This document shows positions 1 through 8,060 of a stretch of 64,000 nt of DNA, one piece after another (position 1 is the first letter of the stretch; each line of letters opens with the position of its first letter). The position numbers and the translations under genes were made by a program. The stretch is from a virus. The stretch covers positions 1 through 64,000 of the IMG/VR virus record IMGVR_UViG_3300042869_000672; one strand, given 5' to 3'. The notes below the pieces were generated by a model. It was not told the origin of the DNA, made no database searches, and was given only the letters and a program-made list of their open reading frames with translations.

Positions 1-4
1 TATT

Positions 5-241
5 ATGAAAAAGTTTTTAATCGCATTAAACATTGTAATTTGGAGTTTTGTAGGATATCAAGCAACAGCTTTGGCTGCTGCCGAAGAACCAAAGACAAAA
101 CAAATTTGTGTAGATCTGCAAGGCAAGGACGGCAAGCCCGTAATTGACCCTAAGACTAAGAAGCCCAAGCAAGATTGCAAAACTGTCAAAATACACAAGA
201 AACACGAAGGCACCAAGCCCGAGGATGTTAAGAAAAAATAA
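5..241 (+). CDS. Small secreted Lys-rich protein, unknown function
   Basis: A 78-residue protein. Residues 1-25 look like a signal peptide: MKK, then a hydrophobic stretch, then an Ala-rich end (ALAAA) suitable for signal peptidase I. The mature part is short, rich in Lys, Pro and Asp, and has two cysteines about 22 residues apart (ICVDL and QDCKTV) that could form a disulfide in the periplasm. I do not recognise a family. No ribosome-binding site can be judged because the start is four bases from the window edge. A terminator-like hairpin follows it, so it probably closes an operon lying mostly outside the window. Confidence 0.6.
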   Translation: MKKFLIALNIVIWSFVGYQATALAAAEEPKTKQICVDLQGKDGKPVIDPKTKKPKQDCKTVKIHKKHEGTKPEDVKKK

Positions 242-267
242 TAGCAATCTAGTTTAGGTATTAAATA

Positions 268-295
268 TAAGGCTGCTTGACGCAGCCTTACTTTT
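268..295 (+). terminator. Terminator hairpin between the secreted protein and dnaJ
   Basis: A perfect 9-bp stem (268-276 with 282-290), loop TTGAC (277-281), followed by C and four T. The T run is short, so termination may be partial. The loop also supplies the -35 box of the next promoter. Confidence 0.6.
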
Positions 296-305
296 CGTAT
301 ATAAT
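277..305 (+). promoter_or_regulatory. Sigma70-like promoter of dnaJ
   Basis: TTGACG at 277-282, a 17-bp spacer, TATAAT at 300-305. The expected start point, about 7 bp after the -10 box, falls on the ATG at 312, so the dnaJ transcript would be leaderless. No Shine-Dalgarno sequence is visible before the ATG. Confidence 0.6.
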
Positions 306-311
306 ATAAAC

Positions 312-1169
312 ATGGACTACTATTCAACTCTCGGTTTACAAAGAAACGCCTCCGAAGACGATATCAAAAAAGCATATCGCAAAATGGCTATGAAACATCA
401 CCCCGATCGTGGAGGTGATGAAAAACAATTCAAACAGGTTTCCGAAGCCTACGAAATACTCAGCGATCCACAGAAAAAACAAATGGTGGACATGGGTGTT
501 GATCCTAAGGCTCAACAGGCCGGAGGACACAGACATCAACAAGGACCATTTGAGTTCCACTTCAATACAGGAAATTTTGAAGATGTCTTTAGCAATTTTG
601 GATTCGGCGGAGGTGGTCCGTTTGGATTCGGCGGAAGGCAACCGCAAAGAAACAAGACTATCAACATCACTGTGGATCTTTCGTTGGAAGACGTTTTGAA
701 AGGCAAAGATCTAGATGCAGAACTTGCCGTGCCCGGGGGTAGAAAAAAAATAATTAATATAAGTATTCCTTCTGGGATTGAGGGTGGTCAGCAGATCAGA
801 TATCAAGGCATGGGAGATGCCAGCATTCAAGGCATACCGCCGGGCGATCTAATCGTTAACATACGTGTGGCACCACATCCCATATTCAGGCGAGAAGGCG
901 ATGCACTAATCATCGAGAAAAATATTTCAGTGTGGGAAGCCATTCTAGGTTGTACCCTAGACCTACAAACCTTAGACGGAAAAAAATTAACTATCACGGT
1001 GCCGCCAGGCACACAGCCAGAAACTGTGTTGAGCTGTCGCAATGAGGGCTTGCCAAATATGCGAAATAGACAAAGAGGAAATCTATTGATAAACATCAAA
1101 GTGGTTATACCTAGAAATTTAACTGCTGCACAAATTGCTGCTGTCGAAAATTGTAAAAATGGATTTTAA
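312..1169 (+). CDS. dnaJ: DnaJ-like Hsp40 co-chaperone without zinc finger
   Basis: 285 residues. It has an N-terminal J domain (about 1-65) with the HPD motif at residues 30-32, which stimulates the ATPase of DnaK/Hsp70. A Gly/Phe-rich linker follows (about 85-110, GFGGGGPFGFGG), then the two-part C-terminal substrate-binding region (about 115-275). The four CxxCxGxG zinc motifs of DnaJ itself are absent, so this is a type II (CbpA-like) co-chaperone. It probably recruits host DnaK for phage protein folding or replication. It overlaps the deformylase gene and is followed by clpA, giving a proteostasis block. Some cyanophage and pelagiphage genomes carry related chaperone genes (from memory). 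Confidence 0.9.
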   Translation: MDYYSTLGLQRNASEDDIKKAYRKMAMKHHPDRGGDEKQFKQVSEAYEILSDPQKKQMVDMGVDPKAQQAGGHRHQQGPFEFHFNTGNFEDVFSNFGFGGGGPFGFGGRQPQRNKTINITVDLSLEDVLKGKDLDAELAVPGGRKKIINISIPSGIEGGQQIRYQGMGDASIQGIPPGDLIVNIRVAPHPIFRREGDALIIEKNISVWEAILGCTLDLQTLDGKKLTITVPPGTQPETVLSCRNEGLPNMRNRQRGNLLINIKVVIPRNLTAAQIAAVENCKNGF

Positions 1170-1662
1170 ACTAGATGCTCATGAGAGCTTGATGCAGGTG
1201 AGTGAGCCTTGGGATTTTACCACCCAAGATTCTAAAATGCATGCCAAGCATTTAGCCGATGCCATGATTGAATTCATGACTGCTCAAAAAGGAATAGGAC
1301 TAGCTGCCAATCAAATCGGTATTGCACAACGTGTGTTTACCATGGGCAGTTATAACATCGAAGGATTTCCCATTCCTTTTGCTGTGTTTAATCCCAAGAT
1401 TATAAGTACAAGTAACACACAAGAACTTGCAGAAGAAGGATGTTTAAGTTATCCTAATTTATGGTTGAAGGTTACCCGACCTTGCAGTATTGTAGCAGAA
1501 TATCAAGACAGCGACAGCAACACGCATACCGTGGAAATGTCTGGACTTATTGCAAGATGCTTTCAACATGAATTAGATCACTTGAACGGTGTATGTTTTG
1601 TTGACAAAGTCTCTCCTATGAGACTACAATTAGCTATGAAGAAACTTAGGAAAAGGAAATAA
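1159..1662 (+). CDS. def: Peptide deformylase
   Basis: 167 residues from the ATG at 1159, which overlaps the end of dnaJ by 11 bases. An in-frame start at 1135 would add eight residues and is less likely. All three deformylase signatures are present: GIGLAANQ (45-52), EEGCLS with the metal ligand Cys95, and HELDH (137-141) with two His ligands and the catalytic Glu. The enzyme removes the formyl group from nascent proteins, using Fe(II) or another divalent metal. Phage deformylases are known in marine T4-like phages and are thought to sustain processing of phage or photosystem proteins. All key residues are intact, so activity is likely. Confidence 0.93.
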   Translation: MDFKLDAHESLMQVSEPWDFTTQDSKMHAKHLADAMIEFMTAQKGIGLAANQIGIAQRVFTMGSYNIEGFPIPFAVFNPKIISTSNTQELAEEGCLSYPNLWLKVTRPCSIVAEYQDSDSNTHTVEMSGLIARCFQHELDHLNGVCFVDKVSPMRLQLAMKKLRKRK

Positions 1663-3996
1663 ATGATCGAGCCAAGTCAGAACTTACAGCGTATATTCGA
1701 TAATGCTGTGCAAGTTGCCAAACAATTGCAACATGAATATATCACCATAGAACATTTAGTCTACAGTATCATATGTGACGAGGAGTCATTTAAGATAGTA
1801 GAAAACTATGGCGCCGATGCTAACTTTATCAAAAGCAATCTAGATCATTATATCAAAAATAATCTCAAAGAAATTGTTGTTGTAGAAACAGAGTATAAGC
1901 CCAAAAAGACTAGTTCAGTTGAACGTGTGTTAAATCGTTGTTTTACCCAAGTATTGTTTAGTGGACGCCAACGCATGGAAGTGGCTGACATCATAATCAG
2001 TGTGCTCAGTGAAAAAAATAGTTTCAGTTTTTACTTCCTGACCAAAGGTGGGTTAACCAAAGACAAATTTGTCAAATACTTTCAAGAAAATATTGTTGTA
2101 GAAGAAGAAGAACAACCCATGCAGATAGTTAATAATAATCAGGTAGAAAGAATTCTCAATCAATTCTGTACCAATCTCAGTCTACATGCCAAACAACGCA
2201 AGATCGATCCTGTTATTGGTCGAGATGAAGAACTAGAAAAAATACAATTGATACTGGCTCGCCGTAGCAAATCTAATGTGTTAATGGTAGGTGATCCAGG
2301 GGTTGGCAAGACTGCCATAGCTGAAGGATTGGCTCGCAAGATCTTTGAAAAGAAAGTTCCCAAGTTCATCCAGGATCATCAAGTATACACTCTTGATATC
2401 AGTGCGTTACTAGCTGGATCAAAATATCGTGGGGATTTCGAAGAAAGAATCAAGGCCGTGTTATCTGCACTAGAAAAGAAAGGCAAGATCATTCTTTTTA
2501 TTGATGAGGCGCACATGATGCAGGGTGCTGGTGCTGCTAATCAAAGTTCCAACGACATGGCCAATATGTTGAAACCTATACTTACCAAAGGTGTTCTCAA
2601 ACTGATAGCATCAACAACATGGGAAGAATATCGCAAGCACTTTGAAAAAGATCGTGCATTGATGCGCAGATTCCAACGTGTTACAGTTGACGAGCCAAGT
2701 CCGGAAATGTCAGTAAAGATTCTCAAGGGCATTCGCAAATACTATGAGAAACATCACAACGTTAAGATTACAGATGCCGCAGTAGAACAGGCTGTTAAAC
2801 TTTCTATTAAGTATATGGCAGACAAAAAGTTGCCCGACAAGGCCATAGACATCATAGACTGTGCGGCTGCAAGATACAAACTCAAAGATGACGAAACCAT
2901 GGATGGTGTTGAACAACTTGTAGATGTTGAGCAGGTGGTATACGAACTTAGTAAAATGATCAACATGCCTTTAGAAAGTGTGGCACAAAAAGAAAGTAAA
3001 AATCTTGCAGATCTAGAAGGCGGCATGAAAGCCGCAGTCTATGGACAGGATGGTGCTGTTGATACCCTGTTAGACAAAATATTTGTAGCGCAGGCCGGAA
3101 TGAAATCACCAAACAAACCTATAGGAAGTTTTTTATTCTTGGGACCCACGGGCTGCGGTAAAACAGAAACTGCCAAGCAATTGGCTGATAAGATGTCAAT
3201 GACATTGGTAAGATTTGACATGGGTGAGTATCAAGAAAAACATTCTGTGGCTCGATTGATAGGTGCACCTCCGGGCTATGTAGGCTACGAAGACAATGCC
3301 GGACAATTGATTACAAAACTACAGGAAACACCCAACTGCATACTGTTATTGGATGAAATTGAAAAAGCTCATCCTGATGTCACAAACATCTTGTTGGCAT
3401 TCATGGACAATGGCTTTGTCACAGGATCTAATGGCAAAGTGGCCGATGGCAGAAATTGTATTCTAATTATGACATCAAATCTTGGTGCCAGAGACAACGA
3501 AAACAACACTATTGGTTTTGGAGAACTAGAAAAAGATGGTGAAGATGACAAAGCAGTGAAAAAATTCTTTGCGCCGGAGTTTCGTAATAGACTAGATGCT
3601 GTAATAAAGTTCTCTAAATTATCTCAGACTGTGGTTATACAGATTGTTAAAAAGTTTGTGGCAGAGCTCAATGATCAGTTAAAAGACAAAAACATTGAGA
3701 TAGTTTTGAACAATGAAGCTGTAAAGTGGCTGGCAGATCAAGGCTTTGATTCTAAAATGGGTGCAAGACCGCTGGCTCGTTTAATCGACAACAAGTTGAA
3801 ATCGCCGTTGAGTCGTAAGGTATTATTCGGTGACCTTCAGAACGGTGGTAGGGTAAATGTGCAGTTACAAGATTCAGATTTAGTATTTGAAATTACGGAA
3901 CTGCCTAAGCCACTGTCTAAAGAAGAAAGAAAAGCTCTTAAAAGAACACAGCCAGTGGTAGAGGTCATTAAAGATGTTGAAAAGCAAGACAACTAG
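1663..3996 (+). CDS. clpA: ClpA-type AAA+ unfoldase
   Basis: 777 residues, close to the length of bacterial ClpA (about 758). It has an N-terminal Clp repeat domain (about 1-150), a first AAA+ module with Walker A GDPGVGKT (about 210) and Walker B LFIDEAH (about 278), and a second module with Walker A GPTGCGKT (about 493) and Walker B LLLDEIEKAHPDV. The loop NNTIGFGELEKD (about 617) matches the IGL/IGF loop by which ClpA docks onto ClpP, so it should feed substrates to a protease rather than act as a ClpB-like disaggregase. No ClpP or adaptor ClpS is in the window, so host ClpP is the probable partner. It directly follows def (no gap) and overlaps the next gene by 23 bases. Confidence 0.92.
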   Translation: MIEPSQNLQRIFDNAVQVAKQLQHEYITIEHLVYSIICDEESFKIVENYGADANFIKSNLDHYIKNNLKEIVVVETEYKPKKTSSVERVLNRCFTQVLFSGRQRMEVADIIISVLSEKNSFSFYFLTKGGLTKDKFVKYFQENIVVEEEEQPMQIVNNNQVERILNQFCTNLSLHAKQRKIDPVIGRDEELEKIQLILARRSKSNVLMVGDPGVGKTAIAEGLARKIFEKKVPKFIQDHQVYTLDISALLAGSKYRGDFEERIKAVLSALEKKGKIILFIDEAHMMQGAGAANQSSNDMANMLKPILTKGVLKLIASTTWEEYRKHFEKDRALMRRFQRVTVDEPSPEMSVKILKGIRKYYEKHHNVKITDAAVEQAVKLSIKYMADKKLPDKAIDIIDCAAARYKLKDDETMDGVEQLVDVEQVVYELSKMINMPLESVAQKESKNLADLEGGMKAAVYGQDGAVDTLLDKIFVAQAGMKSPNKPIGSFLFLGPTGCGKTETAKQLADKMSMTLVRFDMGEYQEKHSVARLIGAPPGYVGYEDNAGQLITKLQETPNCILLLDEIEKAHPDVTNILLAFMDNGFVTGSNGKVADGRNCILIMTSNLGARDNENNTIGFGELEKDGEDDKAVKKFFAPEFRNRLDAVIKFSKLSQTVVIQIVKKFVAELNDQLKDKNIEIVLNNEAVKWLADQGFDSKMGARPLARLIDNKLKSPLSRKVLFGDLQNGGRVNVQLQDSDLVFEITELPKPLSKEERKALKRTQPVVEVIKDVEKQDN

Positions 3997-4651
3997 TAGA
4001 AAATTCTACGGTAAATGGTTATACAAGGCATCTATCAATATTCCAGGTGTTGCAATTCTACGTTCAAAATCTTTAGATGATATTATTGATTTTTTGATAA
4101 AACCTTTACCCCAAACTACAAATTATAGGCATAGTCTCAATGTCAAAGCACATACCAATGCTATATATTTGACCAAGTTATGCAAATTTTTAAAACCACT
4201 TGAAATTCAACTATGGACAAAACGTATCGAAACCAATCAATTGGATTTCTATACCAACGACCAATCGATATACAATGATTTCTGTAAGAAATTTAGTTTG
4301 ATTCTTACGCAAAAATTTGAACCTGCAGCTGATGATCTAGAATTACTTAATAATCAATATACAATTATAACTAAAAAATTACCGCACAACAGGTATAGAT
4401 ACAGAGCATTTCTTAGACCACATAAAATGAAAAGTGATCTAGATGCCAAACAGAAATACATAGAGTGGATCGAGCTGCAAGGTGATAAAGTGCGCCTAAG
4501 TAAGAGAGTCAAAGAGTGGTTTATTAAAACTGATTGGAATTGGGATCGTAGATACCTATTGGTAGAAGACACTCCAACCTTGCTAATGCTGCAAATGCGT
4601 AGTGGAGAGGCTATAGGCAAGGTATACGAATACGTGGTAGTCGATAAATAA
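3974..4651 (+). CDS. Conserved phage protein, unknown function
   Basis: 225 residues, basic and without signal peptide or membrane segment. The N-terminal part (FYGKWLYKASI) and the C-terminal part (EWFIKTDWNWDRRYLLVED, about 180-200) are rich in Trp and Tyr. The overall pattern resembles uncharacterised proteins in other T4-like marine phages (from memory). It begins inside the end of clpA (23-base overlap), so it may be translationally coupled to it. No catalytic motif is recognised. Confidence 0.65.
   Translation: MLKSKTTSRKFYGKWLYKASINIPGVAILRSKSLDDIIDFLIKPLPQTTNYRHSLNVKAHTNAIYLTKLCKFLKPLEIQLWTKRIETNQLDFYTNDQSIYNDFCKKFSLILTQKFEPAADDLELLNNQYTIITKKLPHNRYRYRAFLRPHKMKSDLDAKQKYIEWIELQGDKVRLSKRVKEWFIKTDWNWDRRYLLVEDTPTLLMLQMRSGEAIGKVYEYVVVDK
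4643..4650 (+). promoter_or_regulatory. T4-type late promoter (GATAAATA)
   Basis: GATAAATA four bases before the ATG at 4655. It matches the NATAAATA late promoter of T4-like marine phages (T4: TATAAATA). The predicted start lies at the start codon. Confidence 0.55.
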
Positions 4652-4654
4652 CTG

Positions 4655-5011
4655 ATGTCCACTGAAAATCAAGTATTATTATCAAATATCACTGCCGAAG
4701 CAGCTGATTCTACCTATGTGTATGGCTCTAAACAGCCAGGTGCAGGCTATCATAAACGTAGCGATAGCATGCATACAGCCACATATTCAGTGAATTCATT
4801 TGTCGGAGCAATCAAACTCCAGGCCACATTGGCGTTGTATCCGGCAGATTCTGATTGGTTTGACATAGATGGCACAGATATAGGACTTGGTTCTGATAGT
4901 TCTGCATGGACCATTACAAATTCTATTAATTTTACCGGGAATTTTGTATGGCTACGTGCTGCATACAATCTACAGAACGGTACTATTATAGAAATCCGAT
5001 ATAATTATTAA
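4655..5011 (+). CDS. Probable small virion protein, beta-rich
   Basis: 118 residues. The sequence alternates short hydrophobic strands with Gly, Asp and Ser turns (for example FVGAIKLQATLALYP and NFTGNFVWLRAAY), which suggests a beta-sandwich. No family is recognised. The late-promoter motif immediately upstream supports a virion or assembly role, as does the resemblance in style to small structural proteins of cyanophages, but this is inference. A second late promoter follows the gene. Confidence 0.6.
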   Translation: MSTENQVLLSNITAEAADSTYVYGSKQPGAGYHKRSDSMHTATYSVNSFVGAIKLQATLALYPADSDWFDIDGTDIGLGSDSSAWTITNSINFTGNFVWLRAAYNLQNGTIIEIRYNY

Positions 5012-5023
5012 CTCCTAACATTC

Positions 5024-5031
5024 GATAAATA
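5024..5031 (+). promoter_or_regulatory. T4-type late promoter (GATAAATA)
   Basis: The 15-base context GATAAATATAGTATG (5024-5038) is repeated exactly at 9132-9146. Here the ATG at the predicted start point opens only a 10-codon reading frame (5036-5068) that overlaps the start of the gene at 5059. Confidence 0.55.
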
Positions 5032-5058
5032 TAGTATGACCTTACGGAATCATATTAT

Positions 5059-5397
5059 ATGCTATTGAAAGAAATGTTTAGCCCAGTTGGCGCACCTAAA
5101 GACGAGCAGCCTGACATAGATTGGATCGGCGATCTTAAATTCTATATGGACAATAACGATCAAATGCTGAACAAGCATTTCTTCCCTGCGGTTAAACGAC
5201 ATAAAGAACACCGTGGCAATCCTAACGCATATAAAATTTATATTCGTACACTAGAAGGCTGCTTAGAAAGCTATTGCGAAAAGTACGAAGTTGAAGATCG
5301 TGAAGAAAAGTTCCCTAAAGAAAAACTAGAAGAGTTAGCAAAGCAAATAGCAACTCAACAAGAAAAGTTTATGGAAAAAGGCGACTACGATAAATGA
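5059..5397 (+). CDS. Hypothetical protein, capsid-targeting-like N-terminus
   Basis: 112 residues, charged and mostly helical. The first residues, MLLKEMFSPVG, resemble the MK..E(F/L) starts of the following genes and the T4 capsid-targeting peptide MKTYQEFIAE. No Shine-Dalgarno sequence precedes the ATG. A 10-codon frame starting at 5036 overlaps it and could couple translation. It overlaps the next gene by ATGA. Function unknown; a packaged internal protein is possible. Confidence 0.6.
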   Translation: MLLKEMFSPVGAPKDEQPDIDWIGDLKFYMDNNDQMLNKHFFPAVKRHKEHRGNPNAYKIYIRTLEGCLESYCEKYEVEDREEKFPKEKLEELAKQIATQQEKFMEKGDYDK

Positions 5398-6575
5398 AAC
5401 TCCTAGAACTTTTTGAACAATCAGGCAAAACTGCTGCTGTTGCATTTGGCAGGATGAACCCTCCTACAATTGGCCATCAGAAGGTGGTTGCTGCTATCTT
5501 GAAACAGAAAGCCGATGCTCATTTTCTATTTGTGTCGCAAACTCACAAACCAACTGGCAAGAACAAAACAAGATATGAAAACCCATTGCCGTTTGATGTT
5601 AAACTGGGATTTATAGAAAAGGCATTTCCCGATATTGATATTGGTGATACTTCAGTGAGTACTGCTATCGGTCTACTGCAATTTTTAGAAAAACAGGGAT
5701 TTGACAACGTTATCTTTGTAGGCGGTTCGGATCGTGTAGCTAGTTTTACTGAACTGTTTAACAATCAAAACGGTGTTGATTACAATTTAAAATCAATTAA
5801 AGTTGTGTCTAGTGGTGCTAGAGATCCTGATGCTGAAGGTGCTGAAGGTATGAGTGCAAGCAAGATGAGAGCCGCTGCTATTGCCAATGACTTTGAATCA
5901 TTTAAGACAGGATTGCCAGCAGGACTGAGTGGCGATGCTGAAGAAGTGTTTGCTGCGGTTAGACAAGGACTCGAGCCTTGGCTAGAATATGCAGAAAGTT
6001 TAGATGAAGTTAGTTGGCAAGGAATTAAAAAAGGTGCTGCTGCTGCTGGACTTGCTGGGGCAATGGCTTTCGGTGCTTCTGGGGCCAATGCTCGAGTTAC
6101 TCCTGGCGATGATCCCAATATCAATCGATTAACAGGCAAACCAATCGCTACGCAACAGGCAACTGATACCGCACCTGCAAAAGCAGAAGCACCAAAAGGT
6201 TTCAGTAAAGAATATCTACAGGCTGTAGTAGATGGTAAACATCCGAGACCTATGGTCAGTGTTGAAAAAGCAAAAGAATTATTAAAAAATATGACAGAAA
6301 AAGAATCTGTTGAAATTACAGAACTTGCTGATGACGATGCCTACTACAAATATATTGTAGCAAAAGTAAAAACCTCTAGACCTTTAAGTAATCGAGAAAA
6401 AGAGTTTTTAAAAACCTATACACTACTCAATAAAAAAACCGAGAGTTCAAAGATTCCCTTTGCTGGTGCCAAGGTAGGACATAAGGAAGGTCCTGCAGGT
6501 CAATGGCGTAATAAAGGCCCTAAGGCAAACAAGCCAGCAAAAGTTGGAGACCTAGTAGGCGGATCGGCATCTTAA
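5394..6575 (+). CDS. Cytidylyltransferase-like nucleotidyltransferase with C-terminal extension
   Basis: 393 residues. Residues about 13-190 form an HxGH-type nucleotidyltransferase domain: GRMNPPTIGHQ is the nucleotide-binding (T/H)xGH motif and GMSASKMR replaces the ISSTxxR motif near the end of the domain. Such enzymes (NMN adenylyltransferase, pantetheine-phosphate adenylyltransferase and relatives) join an NTP to a phosphorylated substrate. The substrate here cannot be told; NAD metabolism is one option. A hydrophobic Ala/Gly segment (about 206-225) and a basic tail ending in GDLVGGSAS follow. The N-terminus MKLLELFEQS resembles a capsid-targeting peptide, so the enzyme may be packaged and injected. 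It starts within the stop of the preceding gene (ATGA). Confidence 0.8.
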   Translation: MKLLELFEQSGKTAAVAFGRMNPPTIGHQKVVAAILKQKADAHFLFVSQTHKPTGKNKTRYENPLPFDVKLGFIEKAFPDIDIGDTSVSTAIGLLQFLEKQGFDNVIFVGGSDRVASFTELFNNQNGVDYNLKSIKVVSSGARDPDAEGAEGMSASKMRAAAIANDFESFKTGLPAGLSGDAEEVFAAVRQGLEPWLEYAESLDEVSWQGIKKGAAAAGLAGAMAFGASGANARVTPGDDPNINRLTGKPIATQQATDTAPAKAEAPKGFSKEYLQAVVDGKHPRPMVSVEKAKELLKNMTEKESVEITELADDDAYYKYIVAKVKTSRPLSNREKEFLKTYTLLNKKTESSKIPFAGAKVGHKEGPAGQWRNKGPKANKPAKVGDLVGGSAS

Positions 6576-6593
6576 GGTGTTAAGGAAAATTAA

Positions 6594-7451
6594 ATGAAAG
6601 CAAAAGAATTTATACCAGCAACTAAGCCTAGAAACTTTGTGGCAAAAAATCAAAAGACCGCAGGTGCTGGCCCACACAAAGATAAGAAACGGGCCGGGGC
6701 GCGGGGCGATATTAAACATAAGGCTAAACAGTACGAGGAAGGTGTGGCGGAAGGTGACTATCCGGATGGATCATCTGTTAAAACACCAGATTCATCTGAA
6801 TGGCAACAGCAGTATCAACAAGCAGTTGACAAAGTGAATAATGCCAAGACTCAACAAGAATACGAAGCCGCAAGTGAAAGAGCTGGCAAGATTAAAGATT
6901 TTCTAGCAAGCAAAGGAATTAAAGTAGGACCAGTATTAGGAAAAGGCATGGCGGAAGGTACGCCTGGTAATGACTTCCGTGTCGGACAACGAGTAATCTA
7001 TACTACAGGCAGGGGAGAAAAGTTTCCTTCTATAGTTACTGCTGTTGATTTTGACGAAGACGCTGTTAAAATTAAAAGTGCAAACAACAAACCGTTCCCC
7101 AATAGTGGCGGCGATATTGAAATAGTAGTCGATCCAGGTTGGAAGTTTTTAACTCCGGAACCAGGTGTTGACCCTAATTCTGTTATTGCTGTGTCACCAA
7201 GTATGAGAAAAACTACAGAACGAGTGCGAGATCCAGAAGATTGGGACGAAGGCAACACCGAACCTCCAAACAACTTCGCTGTATATATTAACGGCAAGAA
7301 ATGGAAAGTATTCAAAGGTCGTGGACAGTATGCAGACGACGATCGTGAACAAGCTCACTATGAACAGCTAAAAGGTTGGGCTCGTAAGAAATCAGAAGAG
7401 ACTGGCAAGAAGTGGGAGATTTCTATTACAGGCGAAGGTCCAACTGCATAA
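6594..7451 (+). CDS. Candidate internal virion protein, unknown function
   Basis: 285 residues, preceded by an AAGGA ribosome-binding site. It starts MKAKEFIPAT, nearly the same as the gene at 8057 ([10 protein letters not shown]). A Lys- and Gly-rich basic segment lies at about 15-45, and two AEG sites (EEGVAEGDYP and GKGMAEGTPG) resemble the x-x-E cleavage sites of T4 prohead protease. The middle (about 125-175) looks like a small beta-barrel, and the end (NNFAVYINGKKWKVFKG) is a domain I have seen in other marine phages without assigned function. It ends TAATG into the next gene. Confidence 0.65.
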   Translation: MKAKEFIPATKPRNFVAKNQKTAGAGPHKDKKRAGARGDIKHKAKQYEEGVAEGDYPDGSSVKTPDSSEWQQQYQQAVDKVNNAKTQQEYEAASERAGKIKDFLASKGIKVGPVLGKGMAEGTPGNDFRVGQRVIYTTGRGEKFPSIVTAVDFDEDAVKIKSANNKPFPNSGGDIEIVVDPGWKFLTPEPGVDPNSVIAVSPSMRKTTERVRDPEDWDEGNTEPPNNFAVYINGKKWKVFKGRGQYADDDREQAHYEQLKGWARKKSEETGKKWEISITGEGPTA

Positions 7452-7672
7452 TGGATGAACTTGCTGACATCAAACGCCTAGCAGGCATTACTGAGTTCAA
7501 AGGTTTAAAGCCTTACGGCGGTAGCAATATCAGTGTTACAGGAATGACCAATCAAGAACTTGAACGCAAGCACGATATTAGACCAGGAACACCAGAATGG
7601 TTCCAATTATGGTTTAGTTTGCCTTACCTAACCGGCGAAAAGAAAATAGGGGATACCAAATGGTTGAGATAA
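7451..7672 (+). CDS. Small hypothetical phage protein
   Basis: 73 residues from the ATG at 7451, which shares bases with the previous stop (TAATG). An earlier in-frame start at 7412 lies inside the upstream gene and is not favoured. The N-terminus [13 protein letters not shown] is a short amphipathic helix of the kind seen at the start of packaged phage proteins. The rest is Gly- and aromatic-rich. It overlaps the Fe-S carrier gene by 13 bases. Function unknown. Confidence 0.55.
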   Translation: MDELADIKRLAGITEFKGLKPYGGSNISVTGMTNQELERKHDIRPGTPEWFQLWFSLPYLTGEKKIGDTKWLR

Positions 7673-7986
7673 CAGAATCAGCAAAATCAAAGATTATGGA
7701 TTTGCTGCTAGAAGAAGATAATCCAAAACTGGCATTACGTACCTTTGTACAAGGTGGCGGATGCAGTGGCTTTAGCTATGGCTTTACATTCGATGAAGAA
7801 AAGAATGAAGATGATTTTGAATTTCCTATCAACGAACAATACAATGTGCTAGTGGATGCAATGAGCATGCAATATCTACAAGGTGCTGTTATTGATTACA
7901 AAGAAGAAGTTATGGGTAGTCAATTTGTTATTACTAATCCCAATGCACAATCAACTTGTGGTTGTGGATCAAGTTTTTCAGTATGA
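7660..7986 (+). CDS. A-type iron-sulfur carrier (IscA/ErpA/HesB family)
   Basis: 108 residues, the usual length. The three conserved cysteines are present: one in GGGCSGF and two in the C-terminal STCGCGSSF. These bind iron or a [2Fe-2S]/[4Fe-4S] cluster and pass it to client proteins. The start at 7660 has an AGGGG ribosome-binding site. In this phage, possible clients are the five radical SAM enzymes (QueE and the quartet at 30.6-35.7 kb). HesB/IscA-like genes are known from marine T4-like phages (from memory). ErpA and IscA cannot be told apart here. Confidence 0.92.
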   Translation: MVEITESAKSKIMDLLLEEDNPKLALRTFVQGGGCSGFSYGFTFDEEKNEDDFEFPINEQYNVLVDAMSMQYLQGAVIDYKEEVMGSQFVITNPNAQSTCGCGSSFSV

Positions 7987-8060
7987 ACCCAGATCAATAT
8001 CCAGTGTATCCAGAAGATGACGGCCACGATAGATTTCGTAATCCCTATTCACCAGTATGA
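7983..8060 (+). CDS. 25-residue coupled small protein
   Basis: A short reading frame that starts in the stop of the Fe-S carrier (ATGA at 7983) and ends in the start of the next gene (ATGA at 8057). It encodes [20 protein letters not shown] plus five residues, rich in Pro, Tyr and Asp. Exact ATGA junctions on both sides suggest that it is translated. No family known. Confidence 0.45.
   Translation: MNPDQYPVYPEDDGHDRFRNPYSPV

Noticed and set aside
1135-1158. Longer start of the deformylase
   Set aside because: It would extend 24 bases further into dnaJ without an SD; the ATG at 1159 fits the family length.
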